DNA from: Silanimonas sp.
GTDB lineage: Bacteria > Pseudomonadota > Gammaproteobacteria > Xanthomonadales > Xanthomonadaceae
Length of the DNA stretch: 64,000 bases
Reading direction: 5' to 3'
Assembly (NCBI RefSeq): GCF_027531545.1
Contig: NZ_JAPZSC010000004.1
Coordinates: 1-64,000, forward strand
The notes under the pieces are model-generated. The model saw nothing but the letters and a program-made list of their open reading frames with translations. It had not been told where the DNA came from and ran no database searches. How positions within the stretch are numbered: position 1 is the stretch's first letter; each line of letters begins with the position of its first letter. Shown piece by piece: positions 1 to 9,690 of the stretch. The position numbers were made by a program, and so were the translations under genes.

Positions 1-77
1 ATCTCGGCCAAGAACACCTCGCGCCGCGTGCGCTTGCGGCCTCCAAGATCCTCAGCATCACCAAACGAAAGCTGCAT
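1..77 (-). CDS. IS5-family transposase, N-terminal fragment (runs off the window)
   Basis: Reading leftward from an ATG at 77-75, the first 25 codons begin MQLSFGDAE and continue with an R/K-rich stretch ending in REVFLAE. This is the characteristic opening of IS5-type DDE transposases. The protein would catalyse cut-and-paste transposition of its own element. Only the start is inside the window, so the catalytic residues cannot be checked and it is unknown whether the gene is intact. Recognition rests on the N-terminal signature and on the matching terminal repeat 60 bp upstream of the start codon. Confidence 0.8.
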   Translation of the reverse strand, partial: MQLSFGDAEDLGGRKRTRREVFLAE

Positions 78-140
78 CGAACTCACCCTTGAAGCGATGA
101 CCGATTCTCGCCGAAAGTGGAGGAGTTGTTCAGACCTTCC
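1..140. mobile_element. End of an IS5-type insertion sequence with terminal repeat
   Basis: Read inward from position 140 on the minus strand the DNA starts GGAAGGTCTGAAC (140 down to 128), which resembles the GGAAGGTG-type terminal inverted repeat of IS5 elements, and the transposase start follows at 77. The four bases just outside (141-144) are CTAG, which fits the YTAR target preference of this family. The far end lies outside the window, so neither the second inverted repeat nor the target duplication can be confirmed. The element sits about 137 bp upstream of the exporter operon starting at 278 and could affect its promoter. Confidence 0.75.
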
Positions 141-277
141 CTAGGGCATGGCCGCGGGCCGAGGCAGCCGCGGCGCACCACCGGCTGACTTTCGTCAGTG
201 ACGCGGCGGCCCAGGACTTGGCACAGTGTCTTCATGCCCGGCGCCGCATGCTGTGCGCGCCCTGACTTGGAGCCCCC

Positions 278-1525
278 ATGAGCCGTCCGGAAGACCACCT
301 GCGCGACCTGCGCATCGACCGCCGTCCCGGCGCCGCGCGCCCAGCCTCCAACCGCAAGTGGATCGTGCTCGGCGTCATCGTCCTCGTGATCGCTGTCGGC
401 GCCGTGCTGATGTCCGGCCGGCCCACGCCGGTCGACACCACGGTCGCGCGCAGCGCCGCCGACGCCGGCCCGCCCACCCTGCTCGACGCCTCGGGCTTCG
501 TCACCGCGCGACGCATCGCCACCGTGTCGTCGAAGGTCACCGGCCGCGTGGCCGAAGTGCTGATCGAGGAAGGCATGAAGGTCGAGGAAGGCCAGCTGCT
601 GGCCCGCCTCGACGCCACCGATGCTTCGGCCCAGCTCGAACTCGCCAGCGCGCAGCAGGCCTCCAGCGAATCGCAGCTCGCCGAAGCCCGCACGCAGCTT
701 GCGCTGGCCGAGACCACGCTGAAGCGCCAGCAGGAACTGATCGGCCGCCAGCTGGTCGCGCAGTCGGCGTTCGACCAGGCCAAGGCCGACCGCGACGCCC
801 GCGCCGCGCGCCTCGCCAGCCTCGAGAAGGCCGTTGAAGTCGCCCGCGACCAGCGCGCGCTGACCGCCATCGGCGTCGACAACACGCAGATCCGCGCGCC
901 CTTCGCCGGCGTGATCGTGGCCAAGGCCGCGCAGCCGGGCGAGATGATCTCGCCGGTCTCGGCCGGCGGCGGCTTCACCCGCACCGGCATCGGCACGCTG
1001 GTCGACATGGACTCGCTCGAAGTGAACGTCGACGTCAACGAGGCCTACATCGGCCGCGTGCAGCCGAAGATGCCGGTCAACGCCGTGCTCAACGCCTACC
1101 CGGACTGGACCATCCCGGGCAGCGTCATCGCCATCGTGCCCACCGCCGACCGCACCAAGGCCACGGTGAAGGTGCGCATCGCGCTCGACAGCAAGGACCC
1201 GCGCATCGTCCCCGACATGGGCGTGCGCGTGAGCTTCCTGGCCCCGGTCGATGCCGACGCGCCGAAGCCCACCGGCGCCTTCGTGCCGGAAGCCGCCATC
1301 GTGCAGCCCGCGCCGGCCGCCGAGGGCGAGGAGCCCGGGCGCCCCGCCGTGTTCGTCGTCGAGGACGGCGTCGCCAAGCGCGTCGAAGTGACGCTGGGCG
1401 AAGAAGCCAATGCCGAGCGCCACGTCACCGCCGGCTTGAGCGGCGGCGAGACCGTGATCGTCGCGCCGCCGAAGGGCCTCGCCGACGGTGCGCGCGTGGT
1501 GGCCAACGCCGCCGCTGGCCGCTGA
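278..1525 (+). CDS. Efflux membrane-fusion (periplasmic adaptor) protein
   Basis: A 415-residue MacA/HlyD-type adaptor. A short basic N-terminus is followed by one membrane segment at about residues 27-46. Then come a lipoyl-like half domain (start of the VSSKVTGRV region), an alpha-helical coiled-coil hairpin rich in A, Q and E (about 115-195), the second lipoyl half (IRAPFAGVIV), and a beta-barrel plus membrane-proximal domain. Such proteins bridge an inner-membrane transporter and an outer-membrane channel. The next genes encode an ATPase and two FtsX-type permeases, so this is the adaptor of a MacAB-like tripartite exporter. No outer-membrane TolC partner is encoded in the window. Substrate is unknown. 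Confidence 0.88.
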   Translation: MSRPEDHLRDLRIDRRPGAARPASNRKWIVLGVIVLVIAVGAVLMSGRPTPVDTTVARSAADAGPPTLLDASGFVTARRIATVSSKVTGRVAEVLIEEGMKVEEGQLLARLDATDASAQLELASAQQASSESQLAEARTQLALAETTLKRQQELIGRQLVAQSAFDQAKADRDARAARLASLEKAVEVARDQRALTAIGVDNTQIRAPFAGVIVAKAAQPGEMISPVSAGGGFTRTGIGTLVDMDSLEVNVDVNEAYIGRVQPKMPVNAVLNAYPDWTIPGSVIAIVPTADRTKATVKVRIALDSKDPRIVPDMGVRVSFLAPVDADAPKPTGAFVPEAAIVQPAPAAEGEEPGRPAVFVVEDGVAKRVEVTLGEEANAERHVTAGLSGGETVIVAPPKGLADGARVVANAAAGR

Positions 1526-1539
1526 GCGACCGCCCCGCC

Positions 1540-2241
<702 letters not shown>

Positions 2242-2254
2242 GCGCGGACGACCC

Positions 2255-3517
2255 ATGCTGAAGTACGTCGGCCTCGTGCTCTCGGGCCTCACCCGCAAGA
2301 AGCTGCGCACCACGCTGACCTTCCTGTCGCTGGCCGCGGCGTTCACCCTGCTCGGGCTGCTGCAGGCGGTGAACTCGCTGTTCTCCGGCGCGGCCGATTT
2401 CCTCGGCGCCAACCGGCTGATCACGCAGGCCAGCACCAGCTTCACCCAGGCCCTGCCGATGCGCCTGATGCCGCAGATCGAAGCCGTGCCCGGCGTCACC
2501 GCGGTCAGCCATTCGCAATTCTTCGGCGGCCAGTACGGCGAGGGTCGCAGCTTCTTCCCGCAGTTCGCGGTGAACCCGCGGCGCCTGCGCGAGACCTACC
2601 CCGAGTGGGTGATGGAAGAAGACGCCTGGCGCAACTTCACCTCGACGCAGGACGGCGCGATCGCAGGACGTCTTCTCGCCGAGCAGAACGGCTGGAAGGT
2701 GGGCGACATCATCCCGCTCAACAGCTTCATCTGGACGAAGGCCGACGGCTCGCGGCTGTGGGAGTGGCGTCTCGTCGGGATCTTCGACGGCAAGGACGCG
2801 GAGTGGCAGAAGCGCGCCAACCTGATGTACCTGAACTACGGCCAGTTCGACGAGGGTCGCGTGCCGCAGGCGCGGGGTCTCGCGGGGGTGTTCGTCGTGC
2901 AGGTGGCGGACCCGGGTGAGAGCGAACGCATCGCCAGCACCATCGACGCGAAGTTCGCCAACTCCTCGGAAGAAACCAAGACGCAAAGCGAACAGGAGTT
3001 CCAGCTCGGCTTCATCCGCCAGCTCGGCGACATCGGCCTGATCGTCAACCTGATCACCGGCGCGGTGTTCTTCTCCATCCTCTTCCTCACCGGCGTGGCC
3101 ATGTCGCAGGCGGTGCGCGAGCGCATCCCGGAGCTCGCCGTGTTGAAGTGCCTCGGCTTCAAGGACACGCAGGTGATGTGGCTGGTACTGGCCGAGAGCT
3201 TCGCGCTGTGCCTGCTCGGCGCGCTGGCCGGCATGCTGTTCGCCAGCTTCGTCATGCAGTTCCTGCCGCCGGAGTTCCCGATCACCGCCGATGCCTTCGT
3301 CTGGGGCGTGGCCGGCGCCAGCGTGCTGGTGCTCACCGTGCTCGTCGGCCTGCCGCCCGCGCTGACCGCGCAACGACTGAAGATCGTCGATGCGCTGGCC
3401 GGCCGCGCCGGGGATTCCCCGCTCGAACTCGCGCTGCGCAAGGCCATCGAATGGCCCGCCATGGGCTGGCGCTGGTTGATGGGTCGCCCGCTCCGCCCGG
3501 CCGAGGCCGACGCATGA
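2255..3517 (+). CDS. FtsX-family ABC permease, first subunit
   Basis: A 420-residue MacB/LolC-type permease. It has one N-terminal membrane helix after the KKLRTTLTFLS motif, then a large periplasmic domain of about 230 residues, then three C-terminal helices in the FtsX arrangement, with the conserved VRERIPELAVLKCLGF loop between the first and second of them. It starts 13 nt after the ATPase stop and its own stop overlaps the next ATG (ATGA at 3514-3517). It therefore probably pairs with the following permease as a heterodimer, a common arrangement in MacAB-like exporters of Xanthomonadales. Confidence 0.88.
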   Translation: MLKYVGLVLSGLTRKKLRTTLTFLSLAAAFTLLGLLQAVNSLFSGAADFLGANRLITQASTSFTQALPMRLMPQIEAVPGVTAVSHSQFFGGQYGEGRSFFPQFAVNPRRLRETYPEWVMEEDAWRNFTSTQDGAIAGRLLAEQNGWKVGDIIPLNSFIWTKADGSRLWEWRLVGIFDGKDAEWQKRANLMYLNYGQFDEGRVPQARGLAGVFVVQVADPGESERIASTIDAKFANSSEETKTQSEQEFQLGFIRQLGDIGLIVNLITGAVFFSILFLTGVAMSQAVRERIPELAVLKCLGFKDTQVMWLVLAESFALCLLGALAGMLFASFVMQFLPPEFPITADAFVWGVAGASVLVLTVLVGLPPALTAQRLKIVDALAGRAGDSPLELALRKAIEWPAMGWRWLMGRPLRPAEADA

Positions 3518-4692
3518 GCACATGGACGCAGGTGCGCGAGATCACGCTGATGAACCTGCGCTCGATCCCCGAGCGCCTCGGTCCTTCGCTGGTGATCGTG
3601 GTCGGCATCGCCGGCGTGGTCGGCGTGCTCGTGGCCCTGCTCTCGATGTCCTCGGGCCTCGACGAAACGCTGGGCAGCGGCGGACGCACCGACCAGGTGG
3701 TCATCACCCGCGGCGGCAGCAATGGCGAGCTGGCGAGCTTCCTCGCCATCGGCTCGGCGACGCTGATCAAGCAGGACCCCGGCATCGCCCGCGCCGAGGA
3801 CGGCACGCCGCTGGCCAGCAGCGAGCTGATCGTCATCACCGAAGTCCCTCGCCCCGGGCAGCGCACCGGCGCGAACGTCACCCTGCGCGGCGTGGAGCCT
3901 GTGGGGCTCGCGCTCCGCGACGGCTTCCGCATCGTGCGCGGGCGGCTGTTCCGTCCGGGCGTGCAGGAGCTGATCGTCGGTGCCGGCGCCGCGGCGCAGT
4001 TCAGCGGCCTCGAGGTGGGGCGCACGCTGCGCTTCCGCGGCTCGACGTGGACCGTCGTCGGCCACTTCGAGAGCGGCGGCAAGTACGACAGCGAACTTTG
4101 GAGCGACATCGGCACCGTGCAGAGCGCCTGGCGGCGCAGCGGCGTCTCGTCGATCCTCGCGCAGCTCAAGACGCCGGCGGTGCTGCCAGCGATGACGGCG
4201 CGGCTGAAGGAAGACCCTCAGCTCGACGTCGAAGTCAAGACGCAGCTCGACTTCTACCAAGGCCAGAGCGGCCAGCTCACCGCGACGATTGGGATTCTCG
4301 CCGGCATCGTGGCCCTGATCATGGCCTTTGGCGCCACCTTCGGCGCACTCAACACCATGTATTCCGCCGTCTCCGCCCGCACTCGCGAGATCGGCACGCT
4401 CCGCGCACTCGGCTTCGGCGCCTCGCCGGTCGTGGCCTCGGTGATGGCCGAAGCCCTGCTGCTCAGCACCTCCGGCGGCGCGCTGGGCGCGCTGTTCGCC
4501 TACCTCGTATTCAACGGCTACGCCGTGAGCACGCTCGGCGGCGGGTTCACGCAGGTCGCGTTCCAGTTCGCCGTGACCCCGCAATTGGTGGCGATCGGCC
4601 TGTCACTGGCCATTGCCATCGGCTTCATCGGCGGCTTGGCGCCCGCCATCCGCGCAGCGCGGATTCCGGTGACGTCGGCGCTGCGGGAGTAG
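3514..4692 (+). CDS. FtsX-family ABC permease, second subunit
   Basis: A 392-residue paralogue of the preceding permease with the same topology: one N-terminal helix, a periplasmic domain, and three C-terminal helices with a TREIGTLRALGF loop. I start it at the ATG overlapping the upstream stop codon. The frame stays open further upstream, but that stretch lies inside the previous gene and does not look like permease sequence. It is the last gene of the exporter operon. No convincing terminator was found in the 174 bp that follow. Confidence 0.88.
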   Translation: MSTWTQVREITLMNLRSIPERLGPSLVIVVGIAGVVGVLVALLSMSSGLDETLGSGGRTDQVVITRGGSNGELASFLAIGSATLIKQDPGIARAEDGTPLASSELIVITEVPRPGQRTGANVTLRGVEPVGLALRDGFRIVRGRLFRPGVQELIVGAGAAAQFSGLEVGRTLRFRGSTWTVVGHFESGGKYDSELWSDIGTVQSAWRRSGVSSILAQLKTPAVLPAMTARLKEDPQLDVEVKTQLDFYQGQSGQLTATIGILAGIVALIMAFGATFGALNTMYSAVSARTREIGTLRALGFGASPVVASVMAEALLLSTSGGALGALFAYLVFNGYAVSTLGGGFTQVAFQFAVTPQLVAIGLSLAIAIGFIGGLAPAIRAARIPVTSALRE

Positions 4693-4866
4693 CGCCGGCG
4701 CCACCGGTGTACCGCGGGGTCGCCGCCATGGCGCATCGGACCAGCAGGCGGACCGTTCCGCTCCCGCACGCTGACAGCAGGCGCCATTAGGCGAAGGCAG
4801 CGACCTGCCGTGGCCGGAAAACCGCCGCACTCCCGATGATTGCACCAATGCCTTTCGCGCGAGGCG

Positions 4867-5169
4867 TCAGGAGACACGCTGGTAGTGCGAGATCCTCAGG
4901 AAGTCGAGATCAATCAGGGCGAACACCCCTGCCAACTCCGGCGCGTCCTGGGAACGCCGCATCGCGCGCTCCGCCGCTTCGGCATCCTCCCAAGCGACAT
5001 GGTCGATCCACCATCCATTGGCCTCGTCTCGGTACATGGAGCGTGACACATGGCCGGGCTGTGCCCTGATGAAGTCGCCGAGGGTCTCCATCCCTGCCCT
5101 CTGGTCGGCAGCGTCGACGCCACTGATGAACCGTAGCAGCGCGATCTCGTGCACCTGTTTGTCGTTCAT
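4867..5169 (-). CDS. Small dimeric alpha-beta barrel-like protein
   Basis: A 100-residue soluble protein starting MNDKQVHEIALLRF. The pattern (beta strand, helix with a G-x-x-x-L stretch, a GWWIDHVAWED strand, an AEAAERAMR helix, then a strand LIDLDFLRI) resembles the antibiotic-biosynthesis-monooxygenase/stress-responsive barrel fold that forms dimers. No catalytic residue can be assigned. It is divergent from the WYL regulator at 5268 with only 98 bp between the starts. That gap contains symmetric heptamers, so it is probably the regulator's target gene. Longer upstream start codons in frame would run into that operator region and were rejected. Confidence 0.6.
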   Translation of the reverse strand: MNDKQVHEIALLRFISGVDAADQRAGMETLGDFIRAQPGHVSRSMYRDEANGWWIDHVAWEDAEAAERAMRRSQDAPELAGVFALIDLDFLRISHYQRVS

Positions 5170-5228
5170 TGGCTGAATTCTCCGTGTTGGACCGGCGTCG
5201 TCGCCGGCGCTTGAAGAATCCCCATGGA

Positions 5229-5260
5229 CATGCCAGAAAATGGCATGTTCATTCATGCCA
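5229..5260. promoter_or_regulatory. Probable operator: three alternating heptamers
   Basis: Three perfect half-sites occur in 32 bp: CATGCCA (5229-5235), TGGCATG (5241-5247) and CATGCCA (5254-5260). Neighbouring copies are in inverted orientation, so either adjacent pair forms a 7-bp palindrome (spacers 5 and 6 nt). The array lies 7 nt before the regulator start codon and about 60 nt before the divergent gene. This is the expected place for an autoregulatory operator that also controls the neighbour. Binding by the WYL protein is inferred, not shown. Confidence 0.6.
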
Positions 5261-5267
5261 AACGCAA

Positions 5268-5981
5268 ATGAGATCAGAGACCGGCGAGCGTGCCCTCGGA
5301 CTGCTGCGCTCCCGCGATGACTGGACAGCACCTTCGCTGGCGCACGAATTGGGAGTCAGCGTGCGCACCGTCCACCGGCTGCTCGCGGAATTCAGGGAGC
5401 GTGGTTTGCCGATCGAGGCCTCCCGCGGCGCCGGTGGCGGCATCCGACTGGGGTGGAGCTACGGCCTCGACGGACTCCGGCTAGGGCACCGGGACACGCT
5501 CCAGGTGCTTCTTGCGCTGGCCGTTGCCGAGCGGGTCGGGGGGCCACTCATGACAGCGAGGCTCCCCGCGGTGCGGCAGCGGCTTGGCCTGGCGCTGCCC
5601 CAGCAACAGCGAAGCGCCGTTTCCCGACTCAGGCGCCGGGTCCTCGTGGGCGCGTCCGCCTCACCGGCCGTCGCGTCGACGTACGGAAGCATCAAGCCAA
5701 GCATCGCGGTTCGAATCCATGAGGCATTCCTTGCCCAGCGCGCCCTGCGCATCGCTTATCGGGATGGGTCGGGTGCCACCTCGGCCCGAAAGGTCGAGCC
5801 CCACTATCTGTTGTTCAATCCGCCCTGCTGGTACTTGCTGGCATGGGACTCCGGGAAGGATGCCGCCCGTCACTTTCGACTCGATCGCCTGACCGATGCC
5901 GGGGTCGCGGAGGAACCGTTCACCTTGCGCCCGTCGAAACAACTGATGCTCGACGTCGACACGTTCTTCGATGGCCTCTAG
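5268..5981 (+). CDS. HTH/WYL-domain transcriptional regulator (YafY-like)
   Basis: A 237-residue regulator. Residues 1-60 form a winged helix-turn-helix (the SVRTVHRLLAEFRERGLPIEA recognition region, given here by its start and end), followed by a GGGIRLGW wing. The C-terminal half has a WYL domain with CWYLLAWD and an HFRLDRL strand. WYL domains bind small ligands or nucleic acid and modulate repressor activity. I chose ATG 5268 because upstream in-frame codons are arginine-rich and overlap the symmetric half-sites. Its divergent partner at 4867-5169 is the likely target. Confidence 0.82.
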   Translation: MRSETGERALGLLRSRDDWTAPSLAHELGVSVRTVHRLLAEFRERGLPIEASRGAGGGIRLGWSYGLDGLRLGHRDTLQVLLALAVAERVGGPLMTARLPAVRQRLGLALPQQQRSAVSRLRRRVLVGASASPAVASTYGSIKPSIAVRIHEAFLAQRALRIAYRDGSGATSARKVEPHYLLFNPPCWYLLAWDSGKDAARHFRLDRLTDAGVAEEPFTLRPSKQLMLDVDTFFDGL

Positions 5982-6049
5982 GTGCTGCCGATCCCAACAT
6001 CAGGGCCTGTTTTGCCCAGTGACCGGAAGGCCGATCAACGCACTTGGAA

Positions 6050-6072
6050 CGGGAGCCCCGAAACGGGGCCCC
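6050..6072 (-). terminator. GC hairpin between convergent genes
   Basis: GCCCCG at 6054-6059 pairs with CGGGGC at 6063-6068 around an AAA loop, extended by GGG/CCC after one mismatch. It lies just past the stop of the leftward peptidase gene and past the end of the rightward WYL regulator. There is no T-run on either side, so it may be only a weak or factor-assisted terminator. Confidence 0.4.
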
Positions 6073-6081
6073 CGGATCCAA

Positions 6082-9000
6082 TCAGGGCTCGACCACCTCC
6101 ACCCGCTTGCGGTTATCCGAGGGCACGCGGTCGATCAACTTGTTGTAGGGGTCGAAGCCCACCTCGTAGGGCGCTTCGTCGACCGTCACGGTGATCGTCG
6201 GCTCGGCCTCGGTGATCCGGCGCCGCTCGAGGAACAGCACCCGCTCGTCCGCCTCGTCGGCACCCGGCGCGCGCGCGAACACCGCGACCTCGACCTGGTC
6301 GTCCATGGCCGCCGGCGTCTCCTTGCCCAGCCCATCGCTGTAGACCTTCGCGGCCTTGAGCGAGAGGGTGACATCCCAGCGACCGTCGGCGCGCTTCGTA
6401 GCCTTCGCGTCGAGCACCCGGTTGTCGTAGAACGTGATCCTCTGGAACAGGTCGGTGATCAGGCCCTGCTGCTCGGGTGATGCCTCGGCGCGGATGTACT
6501 CGATCAGTTCCGCGGAGGTCGTGTAGGGCGGTTGCTGGAAGCCCTTGTCCTGCAGGTAGCGCCGCAGCGCACGGTTGAGCGCTTCCTCGCCCATCTCCTC
6601 GCGCAGGCGGTAGAACACCAGCGAGCCCTTATTGTAGTGGATGTAGGACTGGTTCTCGACGCGGTAGAGCGGGAGTTCCTCCACCAGCTCGCCGCCACGC
6701 CGGTCGAGGTAGTTGTCCAACTCATACCTGAGGAACCGGCGCATCTTGTCACGGCCGTATTTCTTCTCCATCACCATCAGCGCCGAGTACTGCGACAGCG
6801 ACTCGATGAGCATGGTCGAACCCTGCATGTCGGCGCCGACCACCTGATGCCCCCACCACTGGTGCGCGACCTCGTGCGAGGTCACGTAGTACACGTAGTC
6901 GATCGCGTCCTCGTCGCGCAGGTCGGCGATGAAGCCGATCGACTCCGAGAACGGGATGGTGTTGGCGAAGCTCTGCGCGAACTGCGCGTAGCGCGGGAAC
7001 TCGATGATCCTTAGCTGCTTGTGCTGGTAGGGCGTGAAGTGCGTGGTGTAGTAGTCCAACGAATCCCTGGCCGCCTCGATCATGCGATCGACGTTGTAGG
7101 CGTGCGAGCCGTGGTGGTAAACCTCGATCGGAAGGCCGTTCCACGTGGCCTTCTCCACCTCCCAGCGGGCCGACAGCCAGGCGGCGAACGGCAGCATCGG
7201 GCGGTCCATCGCGTAGGCGAAGCAGCGGCGGCCGTTCTCCTCCGTCTCGGTCACGAGGTAACCGGGCGCCAGCGCGATCTGGTCGGGCGCGGTGCAGACC
7301 TTGGTGCGGAAGTCGATCCAGTCGGCATCGTCGCTGATGAAGCTGTTGGCGCGCGCCGCGTCGTCTTCCAGCTTCGCCATCCGCGGCACCTCGCCCAAGC
7401 CGCGCTCGCGGCGCTCGTTGCGGTCGACGATCTGGCCACCGCTGCCGTAGCCGAACGACGGCAGTACGCTGGAATTGAAGAACGTCCCGTTGCCGACCAC
7501 CTGGGTCTGCAGCACGTTGTTGCCGAAGCCGCGCTCCGCGGCGCGCACCTCGAAGCGCAAGGTCATCTCGGCCCCCGGTGCCATCGGCTCGCGCAGTCGG
7601 TAGATGCGGTAGCCCAGCGCTTCGTCGAAGCGTTCCAACTCGTGCGGCGCGAATTCGATGGACGCCAATTCGACGTTTGACGGCGTCTGGATATGGAAGG
7701 CTTCGATCGGCGTGGCGTGCCGGTTCACCAGCCGGTAGGTGCCGCGGATGACGAGGCCGCGGGTCTCGGGGCGGATGTCGACGTCGGTGTCGATCGCCGT
7801 GATGCGCGGCTGCGGCAGGCCGGCGTACTTCGCGTACTCCTTCTCGTAGCGGGCCTGCAGGTCGAGCGCGGTGTCGGCGGACATGTAGTCGTTGACCACG
7901 TTGGTGTTCCAGAACACCCAGCCGCCGACCCCGGCCCAGGCCGCAACGGCGACGCCCAATGCCGCGCCGAGCGGGCCGCGCAGTCGCGCCACCGCCTGCC
8001 GGCGACGCTCCCGGGCCGACGGCGCGGTGCCGCGCACCCAGAACGCCGCGGCGAGCAGCAGCAGGGCGACCACGAAAAGCAGCCAGTACACCGAGAACCA
8101 GGCCCAGCCGGTCAGGTAGTGGCCGAAGCCGTTCATGTCGGAGTACGGCGCGATCGGCGCGCCCGTGAACTGCACCAGATTGTGGTCGATATCCACCACG
8201 CCCAGGACGATCTGCGAGACATAGACAAGGATCACGGCGAGGTAGCCCGCGAACTTGTTGTGCGTGAACACCTGCACCACCACGCCGAGCAGGCCCATCA
8301 GCACGAAGGGCAGCGCGGCGATCGCGAGCGAGGCCGCATACACGCCGGGCTCGATGTGGGTATAGCCGCGCATCAACTGGAAACCCATGCCGGCCAACAC
8401 CCCGGCCGCGCTGAACACCCCCACGACCGCCAGGACTGCGCCGCACTTCGCCGCCAGCGGCACCCAGTCGGGCACCGGCAGCGCGTCGGACACGTCGCTG
8501 ATCTTGACTTGGCGCTCCTTCCATATGAGTTCGCCGGCGTAGAACGTGACGATCAGGAACAGGAAGAGCGACATGCTGCCCTGCAGGGCCTGCACCATCA
8601 GGTAGCTGACCGGATAGACCTTGGCGCCAAACAGGGTGTCGACGAACTGCGCTGCGCCGAAGAAGTTGACGACGGCGAACGCCAGCATCACGAGGAAAGG
8701 CACGCTGCGCAGCACGCCCCAGGTGTCGAAGCGCAGCAGGCGCCAGAACTGCGCGAGCGCGGTGCGCAGGGTGAAAGCGCGTGGCGGATGCGCAGCGATC
8801 GCGTGCGGCATCGCGGTCGTTGCCGGCGTCGCCTGGACGATGGACGCCTTGCGCTTCGACGCAGGCCGTGAGCCCGTACCCGCCCGCATCGGCTTGAACA
8901 GCGCATAGGTGGCGCCCAGCAGGCCCAGTGCCACCGCACCCCACAGCGCACGGTTGGCGATGAGGTAACCGGCCAGTTCCGGCAGGCGGGTGTTCTGCTC

Positions 9001-9678
9001 CTCCACCGACCAGTAGCGCACCGCGCGACCCATCGCCCGCAGCCCGAAGGGGTCGACCAGCGCGGCGACCCAGGCATTCTCGATATCGCTGGTCAGGTTG
9101 CCGGCCACGATCCACAGCACGAAGAACGCCAGGACGCCCACGTAAACCATCAGCAGGCTGCGCGTGACCGCCGCCAGCAATGCCAGCAGCGCACCGCCGA
9201 ACAGCAGGTTCGGCAGCACCAGCACCGCGAACGACCACAGGAACGGGGCGATCGAGAATGCACCCAAGCGCTCGGGGTCGATCCAGGGCATGAGTTGGCC
9301 GGCGATCATGCCGATGGCGACGGCAATGAAGATCACCAAACAGGTGACCAGCCCTGCCGCGAAGCGACCGAACAGATAGTCGGCCTTGCGCATCGGGGTG
9401 GCGAAGAACAGCTCGGACGTGCCGAACTCGTGGTCGCGCAGCAGCCCGTTGGCGATGAAGATCACGATCAGGAACAGCCCCAGCAGGCTGAACGCGCCGA
9501 ACATGTTGGCGATCACGGTCGGCGCATTGCGGTGCACGTTGCCGATCGCACTGCCGACCTGGATCGCGTCGGACGAAGTAGCGCCGAAGGCCAGCAGGCC
9601 GAACACCGCGGCCACCAGCCACAGCAGGGGCGAGCTGAGCTGGTAGCGCAGCTCGAAGCGGAAGAATTCACCGAACAT
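6082..9678 (-). CDS. ABC permease fused to M1-family aminopeptidase
   Basis: A 1198-residue protein. The first 600 residues contain about a dozen hydrophobic helices in two ABC-2-type permease halves (openings FRFELRYQLSSPLLWL and FWRLLRFDTWGVLRS). The C-terminal part is a gluzincin peptidase with HEVAH at 935-939 and a downstream glutamate at 959 in MLIESLSQYSA. His935, His939 and Glu959 would bind zinc and Glu936 act as base. The spacing is one residue longer than in canonical M1 enzymes. The ATPase gene immediately upstream (12 nt gap) supplies a nucleotide-binding subunit. This ABC-2/M1 combination recurs in bacteria but its substrate is unknown; peptide export coupled to trimming is an inference. 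Confidence 0.85.
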   Translation of the reverse strand: MFGEFFRFELRYQLSSPLLWLVAAVFGLLAFGATSSDAIQVGSAIGNVHRNAPTVIANMFGAFSLLGLFLIVIFIANGLLRDHEFGTSELFFATPMRKADYLFGRFAAGLVTCLVIFIAVAIGMIAGQLMPWIDPERLGAFSIAPFLWSFAVLVLPNLLFGGALLALLAAVTRSLLMVYVGVLAFFVLWIVAGNLTSDIENAWVAALVDPFGLRAMGRAVRYWSVEEQNTRLPELAGYLIANRALWGAVALGLLGATYALFKPMRAGTGSRPASKRKASIVQATPATTAMPHAIAAHPPRAFTLRTALAQFWRLLRFDTWGVLRSVPFLVMLAFAVVNFFGAAQFVDTLFGAKVYPVSYLMVQALQGSMSLFLFLIVTFYAGELIWKERQVKISDVSDALPVPDWVPLAAKCGAVLAVVGVFSAAGVLAGMGFQLMRGYTHIEPGVYAASLAIAALPFVLMGLLGVVVQVFTHNKFAGYLAVILVYVSQIVLGVVDIDHNLVQFTGAPIAPYSDMNGFGHYLTGWAWFSVYWLLFVVALLLLAAAFWVRGTAPSARERRRQAVARLRGPLGAALGVAVAAWAGVGGWVFWNTNVVNDYMSADTALDLQARYEKEYAKYAGLPQPRITAIDTDVDIRPETRGLVIRGTYRLVNRHATPIEAFHIQTPSNVELASIEFAPHELERFDEALGYRIYRLREPMAPGAEMTLRFEVRAAERGFGNNVLQTQVVGNGTFFNSSVLPSFGYGSGGQIVDRNERRERGLGEVPRMAKLEDDAARANSFISDDADWIDFRTKVCTAPDQIALAPGYLVTETEENGRRCFAYAMDRPMLPFAAWLSARWEVEKATWNGLPIEVYHHGSHAYNVDRMIEAARDSLDYYTTHFTPYQHKQLRIIEFPRYAQFAQSFANTIPFSESIGFIADLRDEDAIDYVYYVTSHEVAHQWWGHQVVGADMQGSTMLIESLSQYSALMVMEKKYGRDKMRRFLRYELDNYLDRRGGELVEELPLYRVENQSYIHYNKGSLVFYRLREEMGEEALNRALRRYLQDKGFQQPPYTTSAELIEYIRAEASPEQQGLITDLFQRITFYDNRVLDAKATKRADGRWDVTLSLKAAKVYSDGLGKETPAAMDDQVEVAVFARAPGADEADERVLFLERRRITEAEPTITVTVDEAPYEVGFDPYNKLIDRVPSDNRKRVEVVEP

Positions 9679-9690
9679 GGGCGCGCTCCC

